Source of the DNA: JACDAN01 sp036380355 | GTDB lineage: Bacteria; Actinomycetota; Thermoleophilia; Gaiellales; Gaiellaceae | Direction of reading: 5' to 3' | Assembly (NCBI GenBank): GCA_036380355.1 | Contig: DASVEW010000002.1 | Span: 1 to 64,000 of the forward strand | Length of the DNA stretch: 64,000 nt | Part shown: piece by piece, positions 33,835-41,627 of the stretch | Layout of the letters: every line of letters begins with the position of its first letter | How positions within the stretch are numbered: the first letter of the stretch is position 1 | Made by a program: the position numbers and the translations under genes | Notes under the pieces: generated by a model | What the model was told of the DNA's origin: nothing | Databases searched by the model: none | Seen by the model: the letters and a program-made list of their open reading frames with translations, nothing else

Positions 33835-35247
33835 GTGAGGATGGATGCGCCCGGGCGGCACGTGCGGCTGCTGACCGAGACGATCGCGGCCGTCAACTCG
33901 ACGCTCGACCTCGAGGAGGTCCTCGCGCTCGTCGCCCGCAAGGTCGCGGAGGCGCTCGACGCCGAGGCGTGCTTCGTCTACCTCTACGACGAGGCTGCCG
34001 ACGAGCTCGTTCTCCGCGCCACACACGGCACGGCCGTCGAGGCGATGACGCGGAGGCCCCGGATGCGGCCCGGCGAGGGGATCACCGGCACGGCCGCCGC
34101 CGAGCGCAAGCCGATCGCGATTGCCGCCCAGGCTCACCTCGACTCACGCTTCAAGGGCTTCCCGAACCTGCCTGAGGACCAGTACGAGTCGATTCTGGCC
34201 GTCCCTATCCTCGCGCGGGAGAAGCTCGCCGGCGCGCTCAACGTCCGCACCGTGGCGCCGCGCGAGTTCACGGACGACGAGATCGAGCTGCTGCTTGCGA
34301 TCGCCGCCCAGGTGGCGCAGACGATCGAGCACGCGAAGCTCTACAGCGAGGCCCAGCGACGGGTCGCCGAGCTCGAGGCCCTGGCGCGCATCTCCGAGGC
34401 CGTCTCCGAGTCGCTCTACCTCGAGGAGTCGCTGGAGGCGATCGTCCGGACGACGGTGGATGCGGTCGGCGCAACCGGGGCTGCGCTCGTCCTCGAGGAC
34501 GGGAACATCGCGTGGCCGGAGGGCCGGGCGGGTGAGCACGCGATCCGGATCCCGCTGCGGTGGAAGGGGCGTCAGATCGGCGAGCTGGTCTGCGACCGCG
34601 ACACCGCGTTCAGCGAGCAGGAGCGCGCCCTCCTCTCGTCGATTGCGAACCATGCCGCCGTGGCGCTCGAGCACGGCCGCGCGGTCATGCGCGGCGTCCT
34701 CGCCCAGGAGATTCACCACCGCGTCAAGAACAACCTGCAGACCGTCGCCTCGCTGCTGCGTTTGCAGGCGCGGTCCGGCGACCAGGTCGACCCGCGTAAG
34801 GCGCTCGACGACTCCGCGAACCGGATCCTCGCGATCGCAGCCGTCCACGAGGTGCTCACGGAGAGCCGCCACGACGACGTGGAGCTCGACGAGCTGCTCG
34901 ACCGCCTGCGGGCGATGCTCGTCCAGGGTCTCGGCTCGGGTAAGCGGGTCGAGACCACGCTCGAGCCGGTCTCGCTCGCCGGCGACCAGGCGACTGCGCT
35001 CGCGCTCGTCTTCAGCGAGCTGCTGCAGAACGCCCTCGAGCACGGCGGTGAATCGGTGCGGGTCGAGCTGGGGCGCCGGAACGGCTACGTCGTGCTCGCG
35101 ATCGCCGACGACGGGGCCGGCATCGCCGACGAGCCGTCTGGGACCGGCCTGTCGATCGTGCAGGCGCTCGTCCGGGACGAGCTCCGCGGGACGCTCGAGC
35201 TGAGCTCGGACGGCGGCCTGCGCGCGGAGGTCGTGTTCCCGGCGTGA
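33835..35247 (+). CDS. Sensor histidine kinase, GAF-HisKA_2 (PdtaS-like)
   Basis: 470 aa, no membrane helix. N-terminal GAF domain (about 10-165, with ACFVYLYDEAADELVLRATHG), a second degenerate GAF-like region (about 180-285), the HisKA_2 phosphoacceptor helix EIHHRVKNNLQTVASLLRLQ (near 300-320), and a HATPase with NALEHG and DDGAGIADEPSGTGLSIVQ. Architecture and the following REC-ANTAR gene match the mycobacterial PdtaS/PdtaR system. Start GTG at 33835 or ATG at 33841. It should phosphorylate the regulator at 36017. Confidence 0.9.
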   Translation: MRMDAPGRHVRLLTETIAAVNSTLDLEEVLALVARKVAEALDAEACFVYLYDEAADELVLRATHGTAVEAMTRRPRMRPGEGITGTAAAERKPIAIAAQAHLDSRFKGFPNLPEDQYESILAVPILAREKLAGALNVRTVAPREFTDDEIELLLAIAAQVAQTIEHAKLYSEAQRRVAELEALARISEAVSESLYLEESLEAIVRTTVDAVGATGAALVLEDGNIAWPEGRAGEHAIRIPLRWKGRQIGELVCDRDTAFSEQERALLSSIANHAAVALEHGRAVMRGVLAQEIHHRVKNNLQTVASLLRLQARSGDQVDPRKALDDSANRILAIAAVHEVLTESRHDDVELDELLDRLRAMLVQGLGSGKRVETTLEPVSLAGDQATALALVFSELLQNALEHGGESVRVELGRRNGYVVLAIADDGAGIADEPSGTGLSIVQALVRDELRGTLELSSDGGLRAEVVFPA

Positions 35248-36020
35248 GCGGGCTGGCCGTCCACGACTTCGGCGGCGCCGGGCCGGATCTCCTGCTCCTG
35301 CACGGCGGCGGGGACAACCTCGAGACCTGGCGCGGCCTCGCCCCGCTGCTCGCCGAGGGCTTCCACGTCGTCGCGTACGACGCCCGCGGCCACGGCCAGT
35401 CTCCGACGCCGGCCCGTGCGTCGGTGGAGGACATGGTCGAGGACGTACACGCCGTGGCCGCGCGGCTCGACCGGCCTGTGCTCGTCGGGCACTCGATGGG
35501 AGGGGTGAATGCGCTGCTCGCGGCGGGGCGGTTCAACGGGCTCGCCGGTGTCGTGGCACTCGATGCGGTGCCGCGGTGGTGGAGCCGGCCGAGCCTCACC
35601 GACGAGGAGCTCGTTGAGATCGGGCGGAGCCGAGGGCTCGGCTGGTCCGGAACGGCCGAGGAGCTCGAGCTCCAGGCCTCGGTTCTCGCCCGCGGCAGCG
35701 AGCACGCCGCGCTCATCCGAGCCGTCTTCCGCCGGAACCACGAGCAGAACGGCGAGGGCACGTTCCGCCGCAAGCCGGATCCGAAGTATGCGCTCACGCT
35801 CGCCCGGATCTACATGGGCCCGGAGTCCGGCCTCACGAAAGAGCGGATCGAGGCCGCGGAATGTCCGGTACTGCTGCTCTGCTCGGAAGGCTGGGTCACC
35901 GGCGAGGCGCGGAACACGCTGGCCGAGGTGGGCGTCGCCGTCGAGTGGCTGGACACCGGCCACTACCTCCACTGGGATGCTCCGGACGAGGTGGCCCGCC
36001 GGATGCGTGAGTTCGCATGA
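35244..36020 (+). CDS. Alpha/beta hydrolase
   Basis: 258 aa. Nucleophile elbow GHSMGG, oxyanion HGGG near the N-terminus, and the catalytic His in DTGHYLHWDAPDEV. The acid probably lies in CSEGWVTGE or nearby. It overlaps the kinase before it (GTGA) and the ANTAR regulator after it (ATGA), so the three are made together. A hydrolase between a sensor kinase and its partner is unusual: it may make or remove the signal, or simply be carried along. Substrate unknown. Confidence 0.9.
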   Translation: MSGLAVHDFGGAGPDLLLLHGGGDNLETWRGLAPLLAEGFHVVAYDARGHGQSPTPARASVEDMVEDVHAVAARLDRPVLVGHSMGGVNALLAAGRFNGLAGVVALDAVPRWWSRPSLTDEELVEIGRSRGLGWSGTAEELELQASVLARGSEHAALIRAVFRRNHEQNGEGTFRRKPDPKYALTLARIYMGPESGLTKERIEAAECPVLLLCSEGWVTGEARNTLAEVGVAVEWLDTGHYLHWDAPDEVARRMREFA

Positions 36021-36586
36021 GGATCCTGATCGCCGAGGACGAAACGATCATCCGGCTCGACCTTCGGAACCTGCTCGAGGACTCCGGCCACGACGTCTGC
36101 GCGGAGGCCCGGGACGGCGTGGAGGCCATCGACCTGGCCCGCGAGCATTTGCCGGACCTCGCGATCCTCGACGTGAAGATGCCGAGGCTGGACGGGATCG
36201 AGGCGGCCCGGACGATCCTCGAGGAGCGGCCGATCCCGATCGTGATGCTGACGGCCTACGGACAGGACGAGCTCGTGTCGCGGGCGGTCGAGGCGGGCGT
36301 CTACGGGTACCTCGTCAAGCCGTTCCGTGAGGCCGACCTGCTGCCGGCGATCGCCATGGCGCGGGCGCGGCACGAGGAGCTCTCGGCGCTGCGCGAGGAG
36401 GCCGACTCGCTGGCCGAGGCGCTCGCCGCCCGCAAGGCGATCGAGCGTGCGAAGGGGCTGCTAATGCAGCGCGACGGACTGAGCGAGGGAGAGGCGTTCA
36501 AGCGCCTGCGGAAAGCGAGCCAGCTCTCGGGCAAGCCCCTGAAGGTCGTGGCCGAAGCCCTCATCGCCACTCTGGACAGCTCGTAG
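36017..36586 (+). CDS. Response regulator with ANTAR RNA-binding domain (PdtaR-like)
   Basis: 189 aa. Receiver domain 1-118 with acidic pair EDE, phosphoacceptor Asp in AILDVKMPRLDG, T in VMLTAYG and K in YLVKPF. A helical linker leads to an ANTAR domain (about 130-185: RKAIERAKGLLMQRDGLSEG, AFKRLRKAS) that binds paired hexaloop hairpins in RNA and prevents termination. So the output is post-initiation control of transcripts. The cognate kinase is the GAF-HisKA_2 protein two genes upstream. Confidence 0.94.
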   Translation: MRILIAEDETIIRLDLRNLLEDSGHDVCAEARDGVEAIDLAREHLPDLAILDVKMPRLDGIEAARTILEERPIPIVMLTAYGQDELVSRAVEAGVYGYLVKPFREADLLPAIAMARARHEELSALREEADSLAEALAARKAIERAKGLLMQRDGLSEGEAFKRLRKASQLSGKPLKVVAEALIATLDSS

Positions 36587-36603
36587 CGTCTCGGCCGGCG
36601 CGT

Positions 36604-36671
36604 GGGGTCAGACCCCGGCGCGCGGCGCCCGGACCCGAGCGGCGCGCCGGCCCACCTCGGGGTCAGACCCC
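36604..36671. repeat. Second pair of GGGGTCAGACCCC palindromes
   Basis: Copies at 36604-36616 and 36659-36671, start to start 55 bp, between two convergent genes, matching the pair at 19254-19320. A partial copy (GTCAGACCCCGG, from 36720) overlaps the end of the ABC-F gene. Confidence 0.85.
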
Positions 36672-36720
36672 AGAACGAGACCGTGGCGTGGCCGCGACGG
36701 GAGTGTGACGCGATCTCCCG

Positions 36721-38601
36721 TCAGACCCCGGACGATTCGAACAGCTGCTCCCAGCGGGCGAACAGCGACTGGAGCTCGTCGCGGGCCGCTCGATGCGCGC
36801 GTAGCAAATCCGCGTTGCCCCAGTCGTCGGCCAGTTGCCGCTCGAGCTCCGCGACCGCCTCCTCCTGACGCCCGATGTCGGCCTCGAGGAGCTCGAGCGC
36901 CGTCGGCTCCTTCGGCTTCGGAGGCGCCGGCTTCGGCGTCTTCTCGACCTTGGGTGCGGGCGGCTCGGCTGCCTTCGCAACCTCCTCGCGTCTCCGAACG
37001 AGCTCCGCCCAACCGCCGTCGTACGAGCGCAGTCCGCCGTCTTCGATCGCCAGCGTCCGCCGCGCGACGGCGTCGAGCAGGGCACGGTCGTGCGAGACGA
37101 GCAGCACCGTCCCGGGGAAGGCCTCCAGAGCGGCCTCGAGCGCCTCGCGGCTCTCGAGATCCAGGTGATTCGTGGGCTCGTCGAGGACGAGGAAGTTCGC
37201 GCCCGAGGCGACGACGATCGCGAGCGCGAGCCGCCGCCGCTCTCCGCCGGAGAGCACGGCCACCGGCTTCGACTGCTCATCCCAGCCCGAAAAGAGGAAG
37301 CGCCCGAGGAGATTCTGCGCCGACGGTCTGGGGAGCCCGGTCGCGCCCTGGGCGCAGTCGAGCACCGTCCCGCGCTCGTCGAGCTCCATCTCGTGCTGCG
37401 AGAAATAGGCCGCCTCGACACCGTGGCCGAGCCGGACCGACCCCCCTGCGCCGTCGCGCCGCCCGAGCATCGTCTCGAGCAGCGTCGTCTTTCCGGAGCC
37501 GTTCGGGCCCACGAGCGCGACATGCTCGCCCCGCTCGAGCGCGAAGTCGACGCCGCTCAGGAGCTGCTTGTCGCCCGCTCGCACCGACAGCGCCGATGCC
37601 TCGGCCACGGTGCGCCCGCTGCGCGCCGGCTTCAGGAAGTCGAATCCCAGCGACCGATTACGCACGCTGAGGCCCTCGAGCGTGTCGGCCCGGCCGCCGC
37701 GCTCCTCCTCGAGCCGGCCGATGTGCGTCAGCTTCGCCTGCGCCTGCTTGGCCTTGGTCTTCTTGTAACGAAAGCGCTCGACGAAGCGCTCGAGCCGCGC
37801 GATGTCCTCGTCCAGCCGGTCGAGCGCCTTCTGGGCGTGGAGCGCCCGCGCCGCCTTCTCGCGACGCCACGCGTGCCAGGGGCCCTTGAAGAAGAGCGAG
37901 CGGCCGCCTGCGAGCTCGAGCACGCCGTTCGTCACCGCCTCCAGGAACCAGCGGTCGTGGGCCACGAGGATGACTGCCGCGTCGAGCGACTGCAGCTCGC
38001 GCTCGAGCCACTCGATGCTCTCGACGTCCAGATGGTTCGTCGGCTCGTCCAGCAGGAGGAGGTCGGGGTCGCCGGCGAGCGCGCGTGCGAGCGAGGCGCG
38101 CGTCAGCTCTCCGCCGGAGAAGGTCTCCAGCGGCCGGTCGAGATCGGCGTCCGCGAAGCCCAGTCCTCGCACGACGCCGGCCGTCCGATCGCGCCAGGCG
38201 TACCCGCCGGCGTGCTCCAGGCGCGCCTGCGCGTCGGCGTAGCGGGCGAGCGTCGCCTGGTCATGGTCGCCGCCCGCCATGGCCTGCTCGAGCGAGCGGA
38301 GCTCCTCCTCGAGCGCGATCAGGTCGGCGGCTCCGAAGAGCACGTACTCGCGCAGGGACAGGCCGCGCTCGAGCGGCGGCCGCTGGTCGTGGAGCGCGAC
38401 CCGCGTCCCCTTGGAGAAGACGAGGTCGCCGCCGTCCACGGGGAGCTCTCCCGCCAGCATCCGGAGCAGCGTCGTCTTGCCCGCCCCGTTCGGGCCGGCG
38501 AGCGAGACCCGGTCGCGGCGCTCGACCGTGAACGAGACGCCGTCGAAGAGCCGGTCTCCCGCGAGCTCCTTCCGGAGATTGTTTGCGATCACGACTGCCA
38601 T
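36721..38601 (-). CDS. ABC-F family ATPase
   Basis: 626 aa, two ABC domains and no membrane segment. Walker A GPNGAGKTT and GPNGSGKTT; signatures FSGGELTRASLARAL and LSGGERRRLALAI; Walker B LLLLDEPTNHLD and FLVLDEPTNHLD. A charged inter-domain linker (DIARLERFVERFRYKKTKAK, then QAQAKLTHIG) is the ribosome P-site-tRNA interaction motif, and a Pro/Lys-rich spacer leads to a C-terminal coiled coil. ABC-F proteins rescue ribosomes or protect them from antibiotics. The attenuator-like leader favours an inducible, resistance-type role. Confidence 0.92.
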   Translation of the reverse strand: MAVVIANNLRKELAGDRLFDGVSFTVERRDRVSLAGPNGAGKTTLLRMLAGELPVDGGDLVFSKGTRVALHDQRPPLERGLSLREYVLFGAADLIALEEELRSLEQAMAGGDHDQATLARYADAQARLEHAGGYAWRDRTAGVVRGLGFADADLDRPLETFSGGELTRASLARALAGDPDLLLLDEPTNHLDVESIEWLERELQSLDAAVILVAHDRWFLEAVTNGVLELAGGRSLFFKGPWHAWRREKAARALHAQKALDRLDEDIARLERFVERFRYKKTKAKQAQAKLTHIGRLEEERGGRADTLEGLSVRNRSLGFDFLKPARSGRTVAEASALSVRAGDKQLLSGVDFALERGEHVALVGPNGSGKTTLLETMLGRRDGAGGSVRLGHGVEAAYFSQHEMELDERGTVLDCAQGATGLPRPSAQNLLGRFLFSGWDEQSKPVAVLSGGERRRLALAIVVASGANFLVLDEPTNHLDLESREALEAALEAFPGTVLLVSHDRALLDAVARRTLAIEDGGLRSYDGGWAELVRRREEVAKAAEPPAPKVEKTPKPAPPKPKEPTALELLEADIGRQEEAVAELERQLADDWGNADLLRAHRAARDELQSLFARWEQLFESSGV

Positions 38602-38620
38602 GGCTCTCTGAGCAAAAGAA

Positions 38621-38644
38621 GGGGGCCGCTTTCCAGCGGCCCCC
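38621..38644 (-). terminator. Terminator in the ABC-F leader
   Basis: GGGGGCCGCT-GGAA-AGCGGCCCCC in the transcript, a 10-bp stem followed by TTCTTTT, 20 nt before the ABC-F start codon. A sequence in its 5' arm (CCGCTGG) also occurs just upstream, so an upstream CCAGCGG segment can pair with either. Confidence 0.85.
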
Positions 38645-38652
38645 GTTCCGGT

Positions 38653-38780
38653 TACCAGCGGTGGATTTGTAGAGGCGCTTACCTGCTCGGCCCTCGGCCG
38701 GCGGCGCGTAGCGCGACGTCCCCCACGCTGGCTAGGCGGTTCCCTTCAGGTCCCAGGGACTACGCCCCTACCCGCTGGTA
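38653..38780 (-). promoter_or_regulatory. Structured ABC-F leader RNA
   Basis: In transcript direction TACCAGCGG (38780-38772) pairs with CCGCTGGTA (38661-38653), and GTAGGGGCG (38771-38763) pairs with CGCCTCTAC (38677-38669), together an 18-bp closing stem with one asymmetric bulge and one wobble. The enclosed 85 nt contain further stems such as GTCCC/GGGAC. The 5' strand of the closing stem is also the end of the upstream ORF, so translation would change the fold. Confidence 0.7.
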
Positions 38781-38809
38781 CCTCCACTGCCCGTACTTGA
38801 AGATTTCAC
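38768..38809 (-). CDS. Upstream ORF (13 aa leader peptide) of the ABC-F gene
   Basis: GTG-started, peptide MKSSSTGSGGTSG, preceded by a very strong AAAGGAGG at about 10-nt spacing. Its last codons (ACC AGC GGG TAG) lie in the long-range stem. The Ser/Thr/Gly-only composition and strong ribosome binding site fit a ribosome-stalling or translation-sensing leader as known for antibiotic-induced ABC-F genes. No separate function is expected. Confidence 0.65.
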   Translation of the reverse strand: MKSSSTGSGGTSG

Positions 38810-38840
38810 TCTCGGACCACCTCCTTTCCGCGGTAGACGA

Positions 38841-38870
38841 AATGTAGCGGAGGGAGAGGCCGTCGGTCAG
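38841..38870 (-). promoter_or_regulatory. Promoter of the ABC-F leader
   Basis: CTGACC (38870-38865), 18-nt spacer, TACATT (38846-38841) on the minus strand. The -35 box contains the stop codon of the methyltransferase. The start would be near 38834, about 25 nt before the leader ORF. Confidence 0.55.
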
Positions 38871-39496
38871 CCCCCCGTCAGAGGAGGATCGGGAAGCGCG
38901 GGCGCCACCTGCCGGAGGACGACCGAAAGCTCGAGCCCGCGGTCGAGCGGCACGGTGACGGACTCCAGGGTCGGGTCGGCCTGCCTCGCTCTGACGTAGG
39001 CGCCGAGGGTCTCCTCGTGCGAGAGGACGTTGTCGGCGACGAACACGCCTCCCGGCTCGACCTTCGGCCGGGCGAGATCGAAGAGCGCCTCGTACTGGTC
39101 CTTCTCGGCGTCGATGAAGACGATGTCGAAAACGTCGTCGAGCTCCGCCAGCGTCTCGAAGGCGTCGCCCTCGATCAGCTCCGCCGTGTCGTTCAGCCCG
39201 GCCCCCTCGATGTTCCGCCGCCACGCCTCGGCCTTGACCGGATCAGACTCCAGTGAGAGCACGCGGCCGCCGAGATATCTGACGCCCGCGGCGAGCCACA
39301 CTGTCGAGTAGCCGCGCGAGCCGCCGATCTCGAGCACCTCGCAGTCGGTCTGGGGCGCCACGAGAGCAAAGAGGAATTGCCCGGTCGTCCTCGCCACCTG
39401 CCGTGAGCGCAACTCGCGGGCCACGCCCTGCTCCCGCTCCGCAGCGTCCTCCGCTTCGAGGCGAGCCAGGACGGCGCGCACGTGTTCGTCGAGCAC
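38867..39496 (-). CDS. Class I O-methyltransferase
   Basis: 209-aa SAM-dependent methyltransferase of the catechol/caffeoyl-CoA O-methyltransferase type. SAM site: EIGGSRGYSTVWLA, followed by ESDPVKAEAWRRN and the metal-site region DIVFIDAEKDQYEALF...FVADNVL. Probably needs a divalent metal and methylates a small phenol or hydroxylated metabolite. GTG start with a leaderless -10 box. It precedes the ABC-F leader on the same strand but has its own terminator-free 3' end. Confidence 0.88.
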   Translation of the reverse strand: MLDEHVRAVLARLEAEDAAEREQGVARELRSRQVARTTGQFLFALVAPQTDCEVLEIGGSRGYSTVWLAAGVRYLGGRVLSLESDPVKAEAWRRNIEGAGLNDTAELIEGDAFETLAELDDVFDIVFIDAEKDQYEALFDLARPKVEPGGVFVADNVLSHEETLGAYVRARQADPTLESVTVPLDRGLELSVVLRQVAPALPDPPLTGG

Positions 39497-39502
39497 GTGC
39501 GT

Positions 39503-39508
39503 ACCCTA
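39503..39508 (-). promoter_or_regulatory. Leaderless -10 box for the O-methyltransferase
   Basis: TAGGGT on the minus strand, then 6 nt, then GTG at 39496. Confidence 0.5.
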
Positions 39509-39591
39509 AGCGCCCGGGTGCGCCCGACCCGCCCCGAGCGGCCACGGCCGGGTGCCTGGCACAGAGACACGCCCCGCCGGGCCGGTCCCGG

Positions 39592-39906
39592 CTAGCTCAC
39601 GTCGACCTTGACGACGCCGTCCTCGACGACGACGGGGAAGGTCTCCACGGGCTGATACGCCGGCAGGGAGAGCGGCCGCCCGGAGCAGATGTCGAACTCC
39701 GACCCGTGTCGCGGGCACACGACGACGCCGCGCTCGTGATCCCAGTCGCCCTCGGCGAGCGGGCCGTCGTCGTGCGAGCAGCGATCCTCGATCGCGCAGA
39801 GCGTGCCGCCGAGGTTGTAGACGCCGACCGCGATCTGGCCGGCATGGACGATCTTGACGCTACCGGGCGGGAACTCCTCCAGCGGCGCGACGGTGATCAG
39901 CGCCAA
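39592..39906 (-). CDS. Rieske [2Fe-2S] ferredoxin
   Basis: 104 aa, a free-standing Rieske domain. Cluster ligands are C-x-H in DRCSHDDG and C-x-x-H in CPRHGSEFD; a GRPLSLPAYQPV loop follows. Soluble single-domain Rieske proteins pass electrons to oxygenases or other partners. It is encoded 7 nt downstream of sufU and sufS, so synthesis of the protein is coupled to Fe-S cluster assembly. Partner oxidoreductase not seen. Confidence 0.93.
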   Translation of the reverse strand: MALITVAPLEEFPPGSVKIVHAGQIAVGVYNLGGTLCAIEDRCSHDDGPLAEGDWDHERGVVVCPRHGSEFDICSGRPLSLPAYQPVETFPVVVEDGVVKVDVS

Positions 39907-39913
39907 GGCTGGT

Positions 39914-40342
39914 CTACGTCACCTTGAACTGGTCGTCCAGGCCGGCCCACTCGCCGGGCAGCGGCGTGCCCTTCGACCGGTGCAGCGCAACCTTCAGGAC
40001 GCCGAGCCCGAGCAACGCGCACTTGAGCCGGATCGGCGTCAACGGGATCCCGATCTCCTCGAGCAGCTCGTCCTTCGAGAGCTCGCCGACCTCGGTCGCC
40101 GTCCGGCCCTCGACCATCTCCATCAGCATCGACGTCGCCGCCTGGCTGATCGCGCACCCGCGCCCGGAGAACTTGACCTCCTCGATCGTCTCGCCGTCCT
40201 CGCCGAAGGCGACGTAGATCGCGACCTCGTCGCCGCAGAGCGGGTTCATCCCCTCCGCCTGGGCATCAGCGTCGTCGATCACCCCGTGCCCGCGCGGGTT
40301 CTTGTAGTGATCCAGGATCACCTCGCGATAGAGGTCTTCCAT
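39914..40342 (-). CDS. sufU: SufU iron-sulfur assembly protein
   Basis: 142 aa. Shows the three zinc/sulfur-transfer cysteines in PLCGDEV, GRGCAISQAATS and KCALLGLGVL, and the Suf-type insertion between them (about 20 residues longer than IscU) that marks the zinc-bound SufU, which accepts persulfide from SufS rather than acting as a scaffold. Begins MEDLYREVILDHYKNPRGHG, the family start. Ten nt after sufS. Confidence 0.95.
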   Translation of the reverse strand: MEDLYREVILDHYKNPRGHGVIDDADAQAEGMNPLCGDEVAIYVAFGEDGETIEEVKFSGRGCAISQAATSMLMEMVEGRTATEVGELSKDELLEEIGIPLTPIRLKCALLGLGVLKVALHRSKGTPLPGEWAGLDDQFKVT

Positions 40343-40352
40343 ACGAGTGAGG

Positions 40353-41606
40353 CTAGCCGAAGACTTTTCGCGCGCGGAGGAGCCCGTCGTGGAGCCGGTC
40401 GATCTCCTCCTGCACCGTGTACAGGTAGAAGCTCGCGCGATTGGTTGCGGCAACGCCGAGCCGCGCCATCAGCGGCTGGCAGCAGTGGTGGCCCGCGCGG
40501 ATCGCGACGCCCTCCCAGTCCAGCACCTGCGCCACGTCGTGCGGGTGGATCCCCTCCATGTTGAAGGAGACGATGCCGGCGCGCCGGTCCGGCGCCGGGC
40601 CGTACAGCTTGATCCCGGGAACGTCGCTCAGCCGTTCGAGCGCGTACGCCACGAGGTCGTGCTCGTGCTGCTCGATCGCGTCCAGCCCGATCTCGTTCAG
40701 GTAGTCGACCGCCGCGCCGAAGCCGACGGCCTCCGCGATGGGCGAGGTGCCGGCCTCGAACTTGTGCGGCAGGTCACCCCAGGTCGTCTCCTCGAACTGC
40801 ACCTTCCGGATCATGTGCCCGCCGAGGTTGAAGGGCTCCATCGACTCGAGCAGCTCGCGGCGGCCCCAGAGGGCGCCCACGCCGCTCGGCCCGCAGAGCT
40901 TGTGCGCGGAGAAGGCGAGGAAGTCGCATTCGAGCGCCTGCACGTCGATCGGCCGGTGCGGCGCCGCCTGCGCCGCGTCCACGACCGCGACGGCGCCGTG
41001 CTCGTGCGCCCAGGCCGTCAGCTTCTCCACGGGATTTACCGTGCCGAGCGCGTTGGAGACCAGGTTGGCGGCCACGATCTTCAGCTCGCCGTCCCGCGCG
41101 ATGTCGTCGAGCCCTTCGAGGTCGAGCTCGCCGCTATCGGTCAACCGGATCATCCGGAACGACGCGCCGGTGCGCTTGGCGACGTACTGCCAGGGGACGA
41201 AGTTCGAATGGTGCTCGAGCTCGGTGACGACGACCACATCGCCCGGCCCGAGGCTCGCGAGCCCGTACGCGTAGGCGACGAGGTTCAGGCTCTCCGTGGC
41301 GTTCCGCGTGAAGATCAGCTCGCGAGACGAAGGCGCGTTCACGAACTTCGCGATCCGCTCCCGCGCGCCCTCGAACGCCTCGGTCGCACGCTCGGCGAGC
41401 GCGTAGACGCCGCGGTGGACGTTGCCGTACGAGGTCTCGTAGAAGTGCGTCATCGCCTCGAGCACTTGGCGCGGCTTCTGCGCCGTCACGGCCGAGTCGA
41501 GATACGCGAGCGGCTTGCCGTTGATCTCCTGGTGCAGGATCGGGAAGTCGGCGCGCACCTTGCGCGCGTCGAGCGTCGCGCGGGCTCCGACGGCCATACG
41601 GGCCAT
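40353..41606 (-). CDS. sufS: SufS cysteine desulfurase
   Basis: 417 aa, group II PLP enzyme. PLP lysine in LAFSAHKLCGPSG, PLP contacts TRNATESLNLVAYAYG and ELEHHSNFVPW, and the persulfide cysteine in RAGHHCCQPLMARLG. Supplies sulfur to SufU. ATG at 41606 behind AGGGA; the in-frame ATG at 41597 is a weaker alternative. The suf genes here are split: sufS-sufU-Rieske sit apart from sufCBD (45-49 kb), separated by cytochrome, DipZ and methyltransferase genes. Confidence 0.95.
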   Translation of the reverse strand: MARMAVGARATLDARKVRADFPILHQEINGKPLAYLDSAVTAQKPRQVLEAMTHFYETSYGNVHRGVYALAERATEAFEGARERIAKFVNAPSSRELIFTRNATESLNLVAYAYGLASLGPGDVVVVTELEHHSNFVPWQYVAKRTGASFRMIRLTDSGELDLEGLDDIARDGELKIVAANLVSNALGTVNPVEKLTAWAHEHGAVAVVDAAQAAPHRPIDVQALECDFLAFSAHKLCGPSGVGALWGRRELLESMEPFNLGGHMIRKVQFEETTWGDLPHKFEAGTSPIAEAVGFGAAVDYLNEIGLDAIEQHEHDLVAYALERLSDVPGIKLYGPAPDRRAGIVSFNMEGIHPHDVAQVLDWEGVAIRAGHHCCQPLMARLGVAATNRASFYLYTVQEEIDRLHDGLLRARKVFG

Positions 41607-41627
41607 GGTATCCCTGCGGGACGGGGC

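Noticed and set aside
38653..38830. 6S, 6C, tmRNA or SRP RNA in the gap before the ABC-F gene
   Set aside because: No C-rich loops, tag-peptide frame or GGAA/AGCAG core could be found; the leader-attenuator reading explains the features better.
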